From positions 1 through 64,000 of the forward strand of contig OZ244780.1 of assembly GCA_965219565.1 (NCBI GenBank): a stretch of 64,000 bases of DNA, given 5' to 3'. Source of the stretch: DAOUJI01 sp965219565 (GTDB lineage Bacteria; Chloroflexota; Dehalococcoidia; Lucifugimonadales; JAGWBF01). The position numbers were made by a program, and so were the translations under genes. The notes below the pieces were generated by a model. The model searched no databases. It saw only the letters and a list, made by a program, of their open reading frames with translations, and had not been told where the DNA came from. Positions 34,437 through 43,284 of this stretch are shown here, one piece after another (position 1 is the stretch's first letter; the number at the start of each line of letters is the position of its first letter).

Positions 34437-35744
34437 CTAGGCGGACTGTTTCATCTGGATGGGGAGGGGCGCCGGACGGCCGGAGGCGTCGCGCAGCATG
34501 GGCATCTCCAAGCCGTGGATCGCTCCCTCGTCCACCTCACAAACTTCGACTCCCGTCATTGACGGGAGTTCGTACATTACATCCAGCAGAGTTTCCTCGA
34601 TGATGGCCCTGAGTCCGCGGGCCCCTGTCTTCCGCAACAGGGCCGCCGCCGCCGCGGCTTTCAACGCCTTGGGCGTAAAGACCAGGTCAACGTTGTCCAT
34701 GCTGAACAGCTGCTGGTATTGCTTGACCAGGGCGTTCTTGGGTTCGGTCAGCACTTTTATCAGGGCCGCCTCGTCCAGTTGGTCCAGGTAGGCGGATGCA
34801 GGAAGCCTGCCCACCAACTCCGGTATCAGTCCATACTCCAGCAGGTCCTCCGAGGCCAACATGGAGAGCGGATTGGCCCCGTTTGAACTTGCTTCGTCGT
34901 CGTTGTTAGTGGGCTTCCCGTTGGACTTGAACCCCATGACACCGTTGGCCGCCCGAGCCTGCCGCTGCTCCACGATCTTGGCCAGTCCTTCGAAGGCTCC
35001 GCCGCAAATGAACAGGATATTCTGCGTCCTTATCTGGACGAACTCCTGGTAGGGATGTTTTCTTCCTCCCTGGGGTGGCACGTTGGCCACGCAGCCTTCG
35101 ATTATCTTCAGCAGCTCCTGCTGCACACCTTCGCCGGAAACGTCCCGGGTGATAGATCTGTTCGGCCCTTCCTTACGAGCCAGCTTGTCTATCTCGTCGA
35201 TGTAGATTATCCCCTGCTGGGCGCGGGGAATGTCCCAATCGGCGGACTGTATAAGTCTGAGGAGGATGTTCTCCACGTCCTCGCCCACGTAGCCAGATTC
35301 GGTCAGGGAGGTGGCGTCGGCGATGGCGAAGGGAACGTCCAGTATACGGGCCAGAGTCTGGGCGAGGAGGCTCTTACCTGAGCCGGTGGGGCCCATGAGC
35401 AGGATGTTGGTCTTCTGGAGTTCCACATCCGATGCGGGGTCTTCCCAGACCCGCTTGTAGTGGTTGTAGACGGCTACGCTCAGGACCTTCTTCGCGCGTT
35501 CCTGCCCCACGACGTAGCTGTCCAGGGCTTCGTTCAAATCACGGGGAACGGGGAGCCTGCGCTTTTCGGGTTCCTGCCTGGTTGAAGGTTCGAGGTCTTC
35601 GTCGATGACCTGTTTGCAGGCCCGGACGCACTCGTAGCAAATGTAGGCCCGTCCCAAGCCTGCCACCAAACGGTTGGCCTCGGACTCACCCTTTCTACAG
35701 AAGGAGCAGTTGTAGCTCCTGGGGCCGCCCCTGCTGCCGGCCAT
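34437..35744 (-). CDS. clpX: ATP-dependent Clp protease ATP-binding subunit ClpX
   Basis: A 435-residue AAA+ unfoldase that feeds substrates to ClpP. An N-terminal zinc-binding domain has CSFCRKGE...CYECVRACK. The AAA+ core shows Walker A GPTGSGKSLLAQTLA, Walker B IIYIDEIDKLAR, the pore loop GYVGEDVENILLRL, and arginine-finger region. The ClpP-binding IGF-like loop region lies near residues ~245-270, where there is an insert rich in Asn/Ser. It follows clpP by 12 bp. Confidence 0.96.
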   Translation of the reverse strand: MAGSRGGPRSYNCSFCRKGESEANRLVAGLGRAYICYECVRACKQVIDEDLEPSTRQEPEKRRLPVPRDLNEALDSYVVGQERAKKVLSVAVYNHYKRVWEDPASDVELQKTNILLMGPTGSGKSLLAQTLARILDVPFAIADATSLTESGYVGEDVENILLRLIQSADWDIPRAQQGIIYIDEIDKLARKEGPNRSITRDVSGEGVQQELLKIIEGCVANVPPQGGRKHPYQEFVQIRTQNILFICGGAFEGLAKIVEQRQARAANGVMGFKSNGKPTNNDDEASSNGANPLSMLASEDLLEYGLIPELVGRLPASAYLDQLDEAALIKVLTEPKNALVKQYQQLFSMDNVDLVFTPKALKAAAAAALLRKTGARGLRAIIEETLLDVMYELPSMTGVEVCEVDEGAIHGLEMPMLRDASGRPAPLPIQMKQSA

Positions 35745-35756
35745 AGATTCTCCGAA

Positions 35757-36449
35757 TTACTTGTTATCGCCCTCGTCGCCTTGGTCGGAACCCGCTCCGT
35801 TGGCCTCAAGGGAGTTGCCTAGCACTTCATCAACAATGCCGTATTCCAAGGCCTGGTCGGCGGGCAGATAGTAGTCTCTGTCCGTGTCTCTGGCCACTCT
35901 CTCATATGTCTGGCCCGTATGCTTGGACAGGATCACCCTGATCTTGTCCTGCATTCGGATAATCTCACGGGCGGCAATCTCGATGTCGGACGCCTGACCT
36001 GAAGCCCCGCCCATGGGTTGGTGCATGTGCACGGTGGCGTTGGGCAGCGCGAAGCGCTTTCCAGGTTGGCCTCCGCTCAGAAGCACGGTGGCCATGCTGG
36101 CCGCCATCCCGACGCATATCGTGGACACGTCGGGCTTAATGAGCTGCATAGTGTCGTATATGGCCAGCCCGGAGCTGATGACCCCGCCTGGGCTGTTGAT
36201 GTAGAGGTTGATGTCCCTGTCCGGGTCCTCACGTTCCAGGAACAACAGCTGGGCTACAATCAAGTTGGAGACGTGATCTTGGATGGGTGTTCCGAGGAAC
36301 ACGATACGCTCTTTCAACAGCAATGAATAAATGTCAAAGGCCCTCTCCCCTCGAGGACCCGTCTCTATGACCATCGGAACGATGTCCGACGGCGGGGTGA
36401 ATATGGGGTAGCCCATGTTCGGGCTGACGTTATGCGGGTTGCTTGTCAC
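35757..36449 (-). CDS. clpP: ATP-dependent Clp protease proteolytic subunit
   Basis: A 230-residue serine peptidase. The start chosen is GTG 36449 (AAGGAGAAGG 5 nt upstream), giving an 11-residue lead before ATG 36416, which has no ribosome site; more upstream starts overlap tig too far. The triad is S118 (GMAAS), H143 (HQP) and D192, with the usual 25 and 49 residue spacing. It overlaps the tig stop by about 20 nt. The C-terminal acidic tail (GSDQGDEGDNK) is longer than in E. coli. Confidence 0.95.
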   Translation of the reverse strand: MTSNPHNVSPNMGYPIFTPPSDIVPMVIETGPRGERAFDIYSLLLKERIVFLGTPIQDHVSNLIVAQLLFLEREDPDRDINLYINSPGGVISSGLAIYDTMQLIKPDVSTICVGMAASMATVLLSGGQPGKRFALPNATVHMHQPMGGASGQASDIEIAAREIIRMQDKIRVILSKHTGQTYERVARDTDRDYYLPADQALEYGIVDEVLGNSLEANGAGSDQGDEGDNK

Positions 36450-37842
36450 TGGCGCCTTCTCCTTCCTGGTCTTCGGTTTCGGCCTCGTCCGCCTCTTCGG
36501 CTGACTGGCTTGGCGCATCATCCTCGGCTTCATCATTTGCCGGTTGGGCTGCTACCGGCGGGTCATCGCTCTGAACGATCTCACTCAACCGCTCAAGAAC
36601 CTTGCGGGACAATATTACGCTGGCAACGGACGCGCGTGCGCTCTCGCTGGCCAGGGCTTGCCGGAGGTTCTCAGCCGACTCGGACTGGCCTCCTGAGATG
36701 GAGTCAACTTCGCTGTCGATGTCTGTATCCTCAACGGCCAACTCTTCTTCTTTGGCCAATTGCCTCAAGACCAGGAACCTGGTCACCTGTTCTTCCGCCG
36801 AGGGTCGCAGCTCTTCCCTCAACTCTTCCTCAGTCTTGGACGCCGAGCGCAGGTAGTCGTCCATGCTGATGCGCCGACTACGGAGGGCTTCCGCCCTGTT
36901 CTCCAGCATGTGGTCGATTTCGCGGTTCGTCGTGATGCTGGACATCTCTATCTTGGCGCCGTCGATGACCTGTTGCAGCGTCATCTCCTGAAACGACCGC
37001 TGGGCGACCCTTTCCGCCTGTGCGGTCAGGTTGTCCAATACGCTTTGCTTCAGAGCTTCAACACTCTCGTGACCCTCGCCAACGCCCTTGGCAAATTCGT
37101 CGTCGATCTCCGGCAGCGCCTTCTCTTTAATTTCGTGGATAGTGACCTTGAAGCGGCACTCCTTACCTTGCATGGACTCGTCGGGGTAGTCCTCCGGGAT
37201 GGGAAGGGTAAACTCCTTCTCCTGTCCCTTGGAGACGCCTTCCAGGTGGACGGAAAAGCCCGTGAAGGGCATGGGGTTGTCCTGCTGAGGGATGAATTCG
37301 ACTTCCTTGTCGTCTGCCACCTGCTGTCCGTCGATGAAGCCGTCGACGTCGAGGGTGATGAGGTCCCCAAACTGGACCGTCCTCTCCACGGGTTCCCAGG
37401 GGGCCGACTCGTAGCGCATCTGCTCTATTACTTGGGAAACCTGCTCGTCGGTGACTTCCACTGGGTCGGGCTTTATCCGGAGGGAACGAAAATCTCCCAG
37501 GTCAACGATGGGTTCGAGGCACAACGTAGCTTTGAACGAGGGGGGGTTGACCTCTACCACTTCAACATCAGGCTCGCCGAAAACGTCCAGTTCCTCGGTT
37601 TCGATGGCCTTTTCGATGGACTGCTGGGCAATGTAGTCGAGGCTGTCGCGGATCATCGCCTCTTTGCCCAGATAGTTTTCTACGAGAGTGCGTGGGGCTT
37701 TGCCCTTCCGGAAGCCCGGAATCTGGACGCGATTGACCATCCGCCGATAGGACCTGTCCAGATACGGTTCCACGTCATCCGAGTCTAGCTCAATGCTGAG
37801 AACTACTTCTCTGGACGCGGCCTCTTCTTTGGTAACCTTCAA
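36430..37842 (-). CDS. tig: Trigger factor (ribosome-associated chaperone)
   Basis: A 470-residue chaperone and prolyl isomerase. It begins at TTG 37842 (MKVTKEEAASREVVLSI) with GGAAG about 6 nt upstream. The ribosome-binding loop GFRKGKAPRTLVE is at ~44-56. The FKBP-type domain follows near 165-245 (FGDLITLDVDGFIDGQQ), then the long helical C-terminal arm. The last ~55 residues are a very acidic Glu/Asp/Ala tail, unusual in length. It heads the tig-clpP-clpX operon. Confidence 0.95.
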   Translation of the reverse strand: MKVTKEEAASREVVLSIELDSDDVEPYLDRSYRRMVNRVQIPGFRKGKAPRTLVENYLGKEAMIRDSLDYIAQQSIEKAIETEELDVFGEPDVEVVEVNPPSFKATLCLEPIVDLGDFRSLRIKPDPVEVTDEQVSQVIEQMRYESAPWEPVERTVQFGDLITLDVDGFIDGQQVADDKEVEFIPQQDNPMPFTGFSVHLEGVSKGQEKEFTLPIPEDYPDESMQGKECRFKVTIHEIKEKALPEIDDEFAKGVGEGHESVEALKQSVLDNLTAQAERVAQRSFQEMTLQQVIDGAKIEMSSITTNREIDHMLENRAEALRSRRISMDDYLRSASKTEEELREELRPSAEEQVTRFLVLRQLAKEEELAVEDTDIDSEVDSISGGQSESAENLRQALASESARASVASVILSRKVLERLSEIVQSDDPPVAAQPANDEAEDDAPSQSAEEADEAETEDQEGEGASDKQPA

Positions 37843-37895
37843 GCCTTCTTCCTTTGAACGGCGGGCGAAATCCCAGGTGTCTGGGCGTCCTTCCG

Positions 37896-37924
37896 ATTAT
37901 ATCACCTTGACTATATTGTGAAAA
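37896..37924 (-). promoter_or_regulatory. Candidate promoter of tig-clpP-clpX
   Basis: Minus-strand TTTTCA (37924-37919) and a perfect TATAAT (37901-37896), 17 bp apart. Initiation near 37889 gives a ~45-nt leader to the TTG start of tig. The remaining spacer to 38130 holds no recognised gene. Confidence 0.6.
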
Positions 37925-38130
37925 GTTCTACAAGCGTCCTGGCGCCGCACGTGGTTGTAAGCAACTTTGTGCCGGTCCACAAGATCCTTAACACGACACC
38001 GACAGTGTCTTCCTGTCTGGAGGAATTCACATGGGGGATGCGGTGGGGTCTCTATCGGAGAGATGGCGCATTGCGCGGGGCGTGCCATTAACTATAGGCT
38101 TATAACATCTACTAATAGGCGGTATGTCCC

Positions 38131-38634
38131 ATGCAAGACAAAGGCCTTAAAGATGCCAAGGCTCCTGTTGACATTGCCTTGGTCTTTGTTCTGCCTTCCT
38201 ACGAATGGGCATTACGATCAATGGAGGCTGTCGAGAGGCGAATGGATAGTCTAATACTACACGCAGGTGTGCTCTTAGCAGCTTTCCCGGTCATAGTCGC
38301 AGCAATCGTCGGTGAGCAGGCCCTTCATATATCCCCATTTAGCGTCGGAACCGCCCTGGCAACTGTATTAGCCGCGTTTGGTGTATTTTATATCGGAATT
38401 AACAAAAGGCGCGGGGCATTTTACTTTCCTAAAATAGATCCGATGATTGATGAAATAGACAAGTCTGTACAACCGTCGTTGATGAAACGTCGACTGGTAG
38501 TTTCGGCCCGGAATGCTTTCGAAACTAATTCCGATTTGGTAGCGCAAAAAGCAGGTTGGGCGGGATGGATGGCGGTAGGTCTGTTATTGGAGATAATACT
38601 TGGTTCCGCGTGGATAGTCTCAATTCTGGTTTAG
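38131..38634 (+). CDS. Hypothetical membrane protein (three predicted TM helices)
   Basis: A 167-residue protein not assigned to a family. Hydrophobic helices lie at ~40-62 (LILHAGVLLAAFPVIVAAIV), ~68-90 and ~143-165 (WAGWMAVGLLLEIILGSAWIV). Between them is a charged cytosolic loop (NKRRGAFYF...DEIDKSVQPSLMKRR). The upstream helix SMEAVERRMDS is amphipathic. The gene is lower in GC than its neighbours. It runs tail to tail with the Gln-rich gene at 38631, sharing 4 nt. The 2TM-loop-TM layout with a charged middle recalls small membrane effectors, but no claim is made. Confidence 0.65.
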   Translation: MQDKGLKDAKAPVDIALVFVLPSYEWALRSMEAVERRMDSLILHAGVLLAAFPVIVAAIVGEQALHISPFSVGTALATVLAAFGVFYIGINKRRGAFYFPKIDPMIDEIDKSVQPSLMKRRLVVSARNAFETNSDLVAQKAGWAGWMAVGLLLEIILGSAWIVSILV

Positions 38635-38870
38635 TCTGGGTCCTTCCGCTGAACTGGAGTATTGTCTTTCTTGGTTTCTTCCTCGGCCTTAGGTGGTGCG
38701 GAGTCTCCTGTGAAAATTTCACTGGGTAGACTACGTCCGGCATGTACTTCTTCAGGTTCTTGTTGGGTCTGTTGAGTCCGCTGTGATTCCGTCGGTTCTT
38801 GCTGGGTCTGCTGTGATTCCGATGGTGCTTGCTGGCTCTGCTGCGATTCCGATGGTTCTTGCTCTGCCAT
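38631..38870 (-). CDS. Small Ser/Gln/Glu-rich repeat protein
   Basis: A 79-residue, highly polar protein. Residues 6-35 are three tandem 10-residue units (PSESQQSQQA, PSESQQTQQE, PTESQRTQQT; DNA 38766-38855). A charged, disordered tail follows (EEVHAGRSLPSE...). It has no hydrophobic core and no known family. A Shine-Dalgarno (AGGAG) lies near the ATG. Its end overlaps the 38131 membrane-protein gene by 4 nt in opposite orientation. It may be a disordered partner or linker protein, or a spurious frame supported by a repeat. Confidence 0.4.
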   Translation of the reverse strand: MAEQEPSESQQSQQAPSESQQTQQEPTESQRTQQTQQEPEEVHAGRSLPSEIFTGDSAPPKAEEETKKDNTPVQRKDPD

Positions 38871-39069
38871 GAGAACTCCTCATGAGGTAGTGAAAATACC
38901 ATATTCTGACCTTGCCAATATGTCAATGCTCCGAAACATGTGACTGTCTCCAATTTCGTCGGGGCCCACAAGACCCTCACACTACACCGTCCGTGACTTC
39001 CGTACGGCAAAGTATCCCTGGAGGATGGGGGATGTGAAGGGTTGCTGGCGGTCAAGTAAAACCTTGTTG

Positions 39070-39489
39070 TCACTTATCAATATCGGTTAGCGATTCGCGC
39101 AGTTTATCTAGGGTCTTTCGATACTTGGTATTCACGCCCTGGTGGTCAGTGTTCACAACGTCCATTTGATCTACTAGGGCATATAAATCTCTAATTCGCA
39201 AAAAGCCCACCGGAGCGATAACAGACCTCGTTTGTTATATCGGTTGAGAAAGTCATTAGTATCTGTACACTAGCTGCTTCTTCTGTTCTTGGTGTTCCAA
39301 TCTAGCGAATTCCGTTTAGAGCTCCCTTGTTTTCTTGGAATTTCAGGAACATATCAATTAGCTCGTGAAGTATTTTGTAAGACCATACAGAATCCCCTTC
39401 GACAAGGTTACGGCTTCTCTGCACAAGACGCCATTCCCCCTCTCGCCGCCAGTGGCCGAACTTTTCAGCGGAGAAAGCGTCGTGTAGAG
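39070..39489 (-). pseudogene. Possible decayed gene (two out-of-frame fragments)
   Basis: Minus-strand reading gives one open stretch, 39489-39302: AFSAEKFGHWRREGEWRLV, VWSYKILHELIDMFLKFQ and ENKGALNGIR, ending at TAG. A second, in another frame, ends at TGA 39072-39070: LRIRDLYALVDQMDVVN, NTKYRKTLDKLRESLTDID. Both have protein-like composition but no start with a ribosome site and no recognised family. Together they look like one small gene broken by frameshifts. The region 38880-39676 otherwise contains no intact gene. Confidence 0.3.
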
Positions 39490-39676
39490 GCTAGACTATC
39501 TTGAGGTCAGTGACTCTAGACAGCAAATGCCTAATGCGGCTTGAATTCTATTGGGTTTCATAAGAGTACACTACGAAGTGCTTACGCACACAAGGTTGCT
39601 ATTAGCCGGCTCCATTTGTGGCACAATAGAACGTAGATCATCCTTGGTGATTCATACGCAGATGAGGAGGGGGCCA

Positions 39677-40105
39677 ATGGCAGACAGGGAAATGACCACC
39701 CAAGAGATGGAAGCTTTTCTCAGTGAACCTCAGCTTGCTCACATCGCCACCGTCAGGGCGAACGGCGCGCCTCACCTGGCGCCCTTATGGTACGAATACG
39801 CTGACGGGAAGGTCTGGATTATCACCGACAACGCCTCAGTGAAGGTCCGAAACATCCGGCATAACCCCCGGGTTGTGGTCTCTGTGGCATCCAACGACGA
39901 ACCCTACCGCTACGTTCTGGTGGAAGGGGTGGCAGAGGTTGCCAACGAGGGAGTCGAAGAGCGCATCCGGTCGATATGCGTACGCTATTGGGGCGAGGAG
40001 CGGGGCACCGCCTTCGCCAATGAGATAGGCGAAGGCGGCGGCACTGTCGTTCTGGTCATCACTCCCAGCCGGACCATCACCTGGCTGCACGGACACGACG
40101 GCTAG
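39677..40105 (+). CDS. Pyridoxamine 5'-phosphate oxidase-like (PNPOx/F420-binding fold) protein
   Basis: A 142-residue split-barrel protein starting at ATG 39677 with AGGAGG 8 nt upstream. It reads MEAFLSEPQLAHIATVRANGAPHLAPLWYEYADGKVWIITDNASVKVRNIRHNPRVVVSVA, the usual pattern of small flavin- or F420-dependent reductases of the PPOX class. Substrate and cofactor cannot be told apart here. It converges on the esterase gene at 40113. Confidence 0.88.
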   Translation: MADREMTTQEMEAFLSEPQLAHIATVRANGAPHLAPLWYEYADGKVWIITDNASVKVRNIRHNPRVVVSVASNDEPYRYVLVEGVAEVANEGVEERIRSICVRYWGEERGTAFANEIGEGGGTVVLVITPSRTITWLHGHDG

Positions 40106-40112
40106 CCGCTGG

Positions 40113-40793
40113 TCAGTCGGCCGGCGGGAGGACCTCTTTTATCCAGGGGGTCAGGTCGTCCAGAACGTCCTGGCTGATTTCGTGGGCCATGGGGTATTCC
40201 TTGTAGATGGGTGAGTAACCGTTGGCCTCCAGGAAATTCTTGGCCTCGTGAGCGCGCTCCAAGGTCACCATAGGGTCCTGGAGTCCGTGGGCAATGAAGA
40301 TGGGCTGGTCCCTTTTCTCCGGCAGCCTGTCCTTGATTACGTCCCAGTTGGACATGGCCCCGCTTAAGGCGCCAAGCCCGGCGAAAGTGTCCGGACGCGG
40401 CAAGCCCATGCGGTAGGTCATTCCTCCACCTTGCGAAAACCCCATCAGCAGAGTCCTGCCGGGCTTAACGTAATATTGTTCGAACACCTCGTCGAAGAAA
40501 ATTTCCAACTTGCCAGCGGACTGCACCGATTCCTCCTCCGAGTTGGGGTCCCTTGGGGTGGACCACCCGAAACCAGAGGAACCCAGGCCTATCTGAAAAG
40601 GGATGGGCGCATTGGGGCAGGCGTAGACGTACCCGGCCCTGCTTATGACGGGAGCCAAACTGACCAGGTCTCTCATGTTAGCCCCAAAGCCGTGCAACAT
40701 GATTATCATCGGATAGTCTTTGTCAGGGTCGTAGCGATCAGGTTCTATTGCTACGTAGAGCAGGCTTTCCCCTTCGAACTGTTTAAGTTCCAT
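40113..40793 (-). CDS. Phospholipase/carboxylesterase family alpha/beta hydrolase
   Basis: A 226-residue serine hydrolase. MIIMLHGFGANMRDLVSLAP carries the oxyanion region, LLMGFSQGGGMTYRMGL the nucleophile elbow (G-F-S-Q-G), and IFIAHGLQDPMV plus the AHEIS segment the Asp and His. This is the YpfH/carboxylesterase type acting on short acyl esters. It lies 49 bp after fabG on the same strand, so it may be co-transcribed with the plsX-fabG unit. Confidence 0.9.
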   Translation of the reverse strand: MELKQFEGESLLYVAIEPDRYDPDKDYPMIIMLHGFGANMRDLVSLAPVISRAGYVYACPNAPIPFQIGLGSSGFGWSTPRDPNSEEESVQSAGKLEIFFDEVFEQYYVKPGRTLLMGFSQGGGMTYRMGLPRPDTFAGLGALSGAMSNWDVIKDRLPEKRDQPIFIAHGLQDPMVTLERAHEAKNFLEANGYSPIYKEYPMAHEISQDVLDDLTPWIKEVLPPAD

Positions 40794-40842
40794 CTAGTCG
40801 TCGTCCTTTCAGAGGTTCCTGGAGAGATGGCGCAAATCCGGG

Positions 40843-41586
40843 CTATATCGCCAACCCTCCGTCAATGCCCAGTGCTTGGCCCGTAATGTACCCCGCCCCG
40901 TCCGAGGCCAGAAAGCACACGGCTTCCGCAACGGCCTCCGGCGTCCCGAATTGGTTCATAGGGATGCGCGAGAGGATGGCCTTTTGGACCTCTTCCGAAA
41001 GCCGGTCCACCATGTCTGTGGTTATGTACCCGGGGGCCAGGGCGTTGACGGTGATGTTCCTGGAGGCCACCTCCCGGGCTACAGCCTTTGTGAACCCGAT
41101 CATTCCCGCTTTGGAAGCGGCGTAATTGGCCTGGCCGGCGTTGCCCGAGACTCCCACCACCGACGAGATGTTAACGATGCGCCCGTAGCGCTTGCGCACC
41201 ATGTGGGGCAGGACCGTCTTAGTGCACAAGAAGGCGCTGCGCAGGTTGACGTTGATGACCTGGTCCCAATCTTCAGCTGTCATCCTGAGGAGCAGCTTAT
41301 CCCTGGTTATTCCTGCGTTGTTCACCAGGATGTCCACACCGCCCCATTGCTCGATTGTCCTGGCTACCAATGATTCCACCTCGGTTTGGACAGAGACGTC
41401 GGCGCCAATGGCGAGGGCCTCACCACCGGCTTCCTCGATGGCAGCAACGACCCCTGCGGCCCTGTCGGCTCCGGTGTGGTAGTTCACAGCCACCTTAGCT
41501 CCTTGCCTCGCCAAGGTTACGGCTATAACCTCACCGATGCCCCGGGAAGCTCCCGTCACCAGGGCTACGCGCTGCTCAAGACTCAT
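40843..41586 (-). CDS. fabG: 3-oxoacyl-ACP reductase
   Basis: A 247-residue SDR reducing beta-ketoacyl-ACP with NADPH in fatty acid elongation. It shows VTGASRGIGEVIA (cofactor loop), NNAGITRD, and the catalytic set in NISSVVGVSGNAGQANYAASKAGMIGF, then PGYITTDM. Length and layout match FabG closely. It follows plsX by 53 bp on the same strand, a common fatty-acid cluster order. Confidence 0.92.
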   Translation of the reverse strand: MSLEQRVALVTGASRGIGEVIAVTLARQGAKVAVNYHTGADRAAGVVAAIEEAGGEALAIGADVSVQTEVESLVARTIEQWGGVDILVNNAGITRDKLLLRMTAEDWDQVINVNLRSAFLCTKTVLPHMVRKRYGRIVNISSVVGVSGNAGQANYAASKAGMIGFTKAVAREVASRNITVNALAPGYITTDMVDRLSEEVQKAILSRIPMNQFGTPEAVAEAVCFLASDGAGYITGQALGIDGGLAI

Positions 41587-41639
41587 GCGAACTCACAGGC
41601 CGGGCCTGACGGCGACGAGCGCTGCTGGCCGGGCGGTCC

Positions 41640-42689
41640 TCACGACTGGCTTCCGGCTTCAGCGTCGCCCAACGTCGCCAACTGACCCCTGAAGCTCTCG
41701 ACAAGGTTAAGTTCGACAATTCTGCGGGCCGTGTCGATGGCGCCGGAGACCCCGTCAGCCTTGGACGAGCCGTGGCCCACCACTACAGCTCCATCCACTC
41801 CGAACAGAGGCCCGCCCATCTTCCGGGGCAGGTTGTTGGCCTCCCACACGTTGTATACCAGGCTGTCCAACTGGTCGTTGGGGAGCTTGTCCCGTAAAGC
41901 CCTCTTCAGATATTGGGATATGGTAGCTCCCAACCCTTCCGTGAACTTGAGGAGGATGTTGCCGACGAAACCGTCGCACACTATGACGTCGGCCTTGCCG
42001 GTGAAGAAGTCCATCCCCTCCACGTTGCCTACGAAATTCAGAGTACTGCCCTTGAAAAGCTGGTAAGCCTCCTGGACCTGGCGGTTGCCTTTCGCCTCCT
42101 CAGAACCCACGCTGAGCAGGCCGACGCGAGGATTTTCGATGCCCAGAAAGCTGGAAGCGAACACGCTTCCCATAGCGGCAAAGCTCAACAGCAACGGGGT
42201 CCGGCAGTCCACGCTGCTGCCCATGTCTATGAGCACCGTTTTCGGAGCCAGCCCCAGAAAGGGACCTCCTATGCAGGGCCGCTCCAGGCCGGGAAGCATC
42301 CCCAGAGCCAGGGCGCTGGAGGCCATCGTAGCCCCAGTCGACCCCATGGACACCACCGCGTCCGCGGCTCCTCCCTTGACCATCTTGGTGGCTACAACCA
42401 CCGAGGCGTCGGGTTTGCTGCGCAAGGCCTGCAACGGGTGCTCGTCGTCGCCGATGCGGCCCACGGCGGGAACGACAGTGATGCCGGAACCTTCAGCATC
42501 GGTCAGACCACAGGAGGCCAACTCCCTTTCAATGGCATCTTTGTCGCCCACCAGGGCTATCCGGACCTGTTGAGTTCGGGCGGCCTCGACCGCGCCTTTG
42601 ACTGTCTCCGCCGGTGCGTGGTCTCCTCCCATTGCATCTACGGCCACACGTATGGCCGTGTCGGGGGAGCCGTTAGCGCCGTCGCTCAT
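41640..42689 (-). CDS. plsX: Phosphate acyltransferase PlsX
   Basis: A 349-residue enzyme making acyl-phosphate from acyl-ACP at the start of phospholipid synthesis. It shows VAVDAMGGDHAPAETVKGAVEAA near the start, SMGSTGATMASSALALGMLPGLERP, and the VIVCDGFVGNILLKFTEG block. Length is typical. It is followed by fabG (53 bp) and the esterase. The 154 bp between it and the dehydratase genes upstream holds nothing obvious. Confidence 0.95.
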   Translation of the reverse strand: MSDGANGSPDTAIRVAVDAMGGDHAPAETVKGAVEAARTQQVRIALVGDKDAIERELASCGLTDAEGSGITVVPAVGRIGDDEHPLQALRSKPDASVVVATKMVKGGAADAVVSMGSTGATMASSALALGMLPGLERPCIGGPFLGLAPKTVLIDMGSSVDCRTPLLLSFAAMGSVFASSFLGIENPRVGLLSVGSEEAKGNRQVQEAYQLFKGSTLNFVGNVEGMDFFTGKADVIVCDGFVGNILLKFTEGLGATISQYLKRALRDKLPNDQLDSLVYNVWEANNLPRKMGGPLFGVDGAVVVGHGSSKADGVSGAIDTARRIVELNLVESFRGQLATLGDAEAGSQS

Positions 42690-42843
42690 AGTTTCATTCC
42701 TTACAGGTCGTTGGGCAGGGCAAAGCTACAGAAATTCGGTTGTCGGTCGATTGGAGCGTCCCAGGCACAGTTTCATCGACCCAGGGCCGCTTGTCTCTCT
42801 ATATTCAACGGTGGCATTTTAGGGCAAAAGACACTATTTGTCG

Positions 42844-43284
42844 TTAGTGTGGCCGGCTTCGAATCGAAACGCTGGCGGTCCCGGATATGATTTCTTCATC
42901 GCGCTGGTTGTTCAGTCCTATGGCGCACTCCACGCTCGTTTCCGGCTGCTCGCCGCCGACCTTGGACACATTGCCCCAGGACGTAAGGATGTCCCCGGGG
43001 TAGGCGGCCCCTTTGAACCTGACTCTAAGCCGCCCGGACTTCAGCCAGTCCTCGCCAAACGCGCCGGTGAGCATCTCCGACAGGAACGCAAGGGTCAACA
43101 TCCCGTGGGAAATAATCCCGCCGAACTGGGTGGATGCCGCAAACTCCGGGTCAAGGTGAAGGGGGTTGCGGTCTTCGGAGGCATCGGCATAGCTGGCGAT
43201 GCGCTGCAGGGTTATGGAGCGCTGGACCTCGGGTAAGGGCTGGTCGGGAGCCCACTCAGCCAATGCCTGCCTCGTTTGCCTCAA
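42844..43284 (-). CDS. MaoC-like hot-dog dehydratase
   Basis: A 146-residue hot-dog-fold protein: SYADASEDRNPLHLDPEFAA, then FGGIISHGMLTLAFLSEML, which is the hydratase-2 motif with the D...H catalytic pair. It acts on enoyl-CoA or enoyl-ACP type thioesters. It overlaps the next upstream gene (43256) by 29 nt; such pairs often form a heterodimeric 3-hydroxyacyl dehydratase (HadAB-like). Confidence 0.88.
   Translation of the reverse strand: MRQTRQALAEWAPDQPLPEVQRSITLQRIASYADASEDRNPLHLDPEFAASTQFGGIISHGMLTLAFLSEMLTGAFGEDWLKSGRLRVRFKGAAYPGDILTSWGNVSKVGGEQPETSVECAIGLNNQRDEEIISGTASVSIRSRPH

Noticed and set aside
38766..38855. CRISPR-like array
   Set aside because: Repeat is a 30-bp coding tandem repeat without spacers; no cas genes are present.
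38525..39073. 182-codon minus-strand frame over the Gln-rich gene
   Set aside because: Shadow of the 30-bp repeats in another frame, with Arg/His/Asn-rich low-complexity translation and no start signal.
39289..39504. 71-codon plus-strand frame
   Set aside because: No ribosome site, atypical composition, opposite to protein-like fragments on the minus strand.
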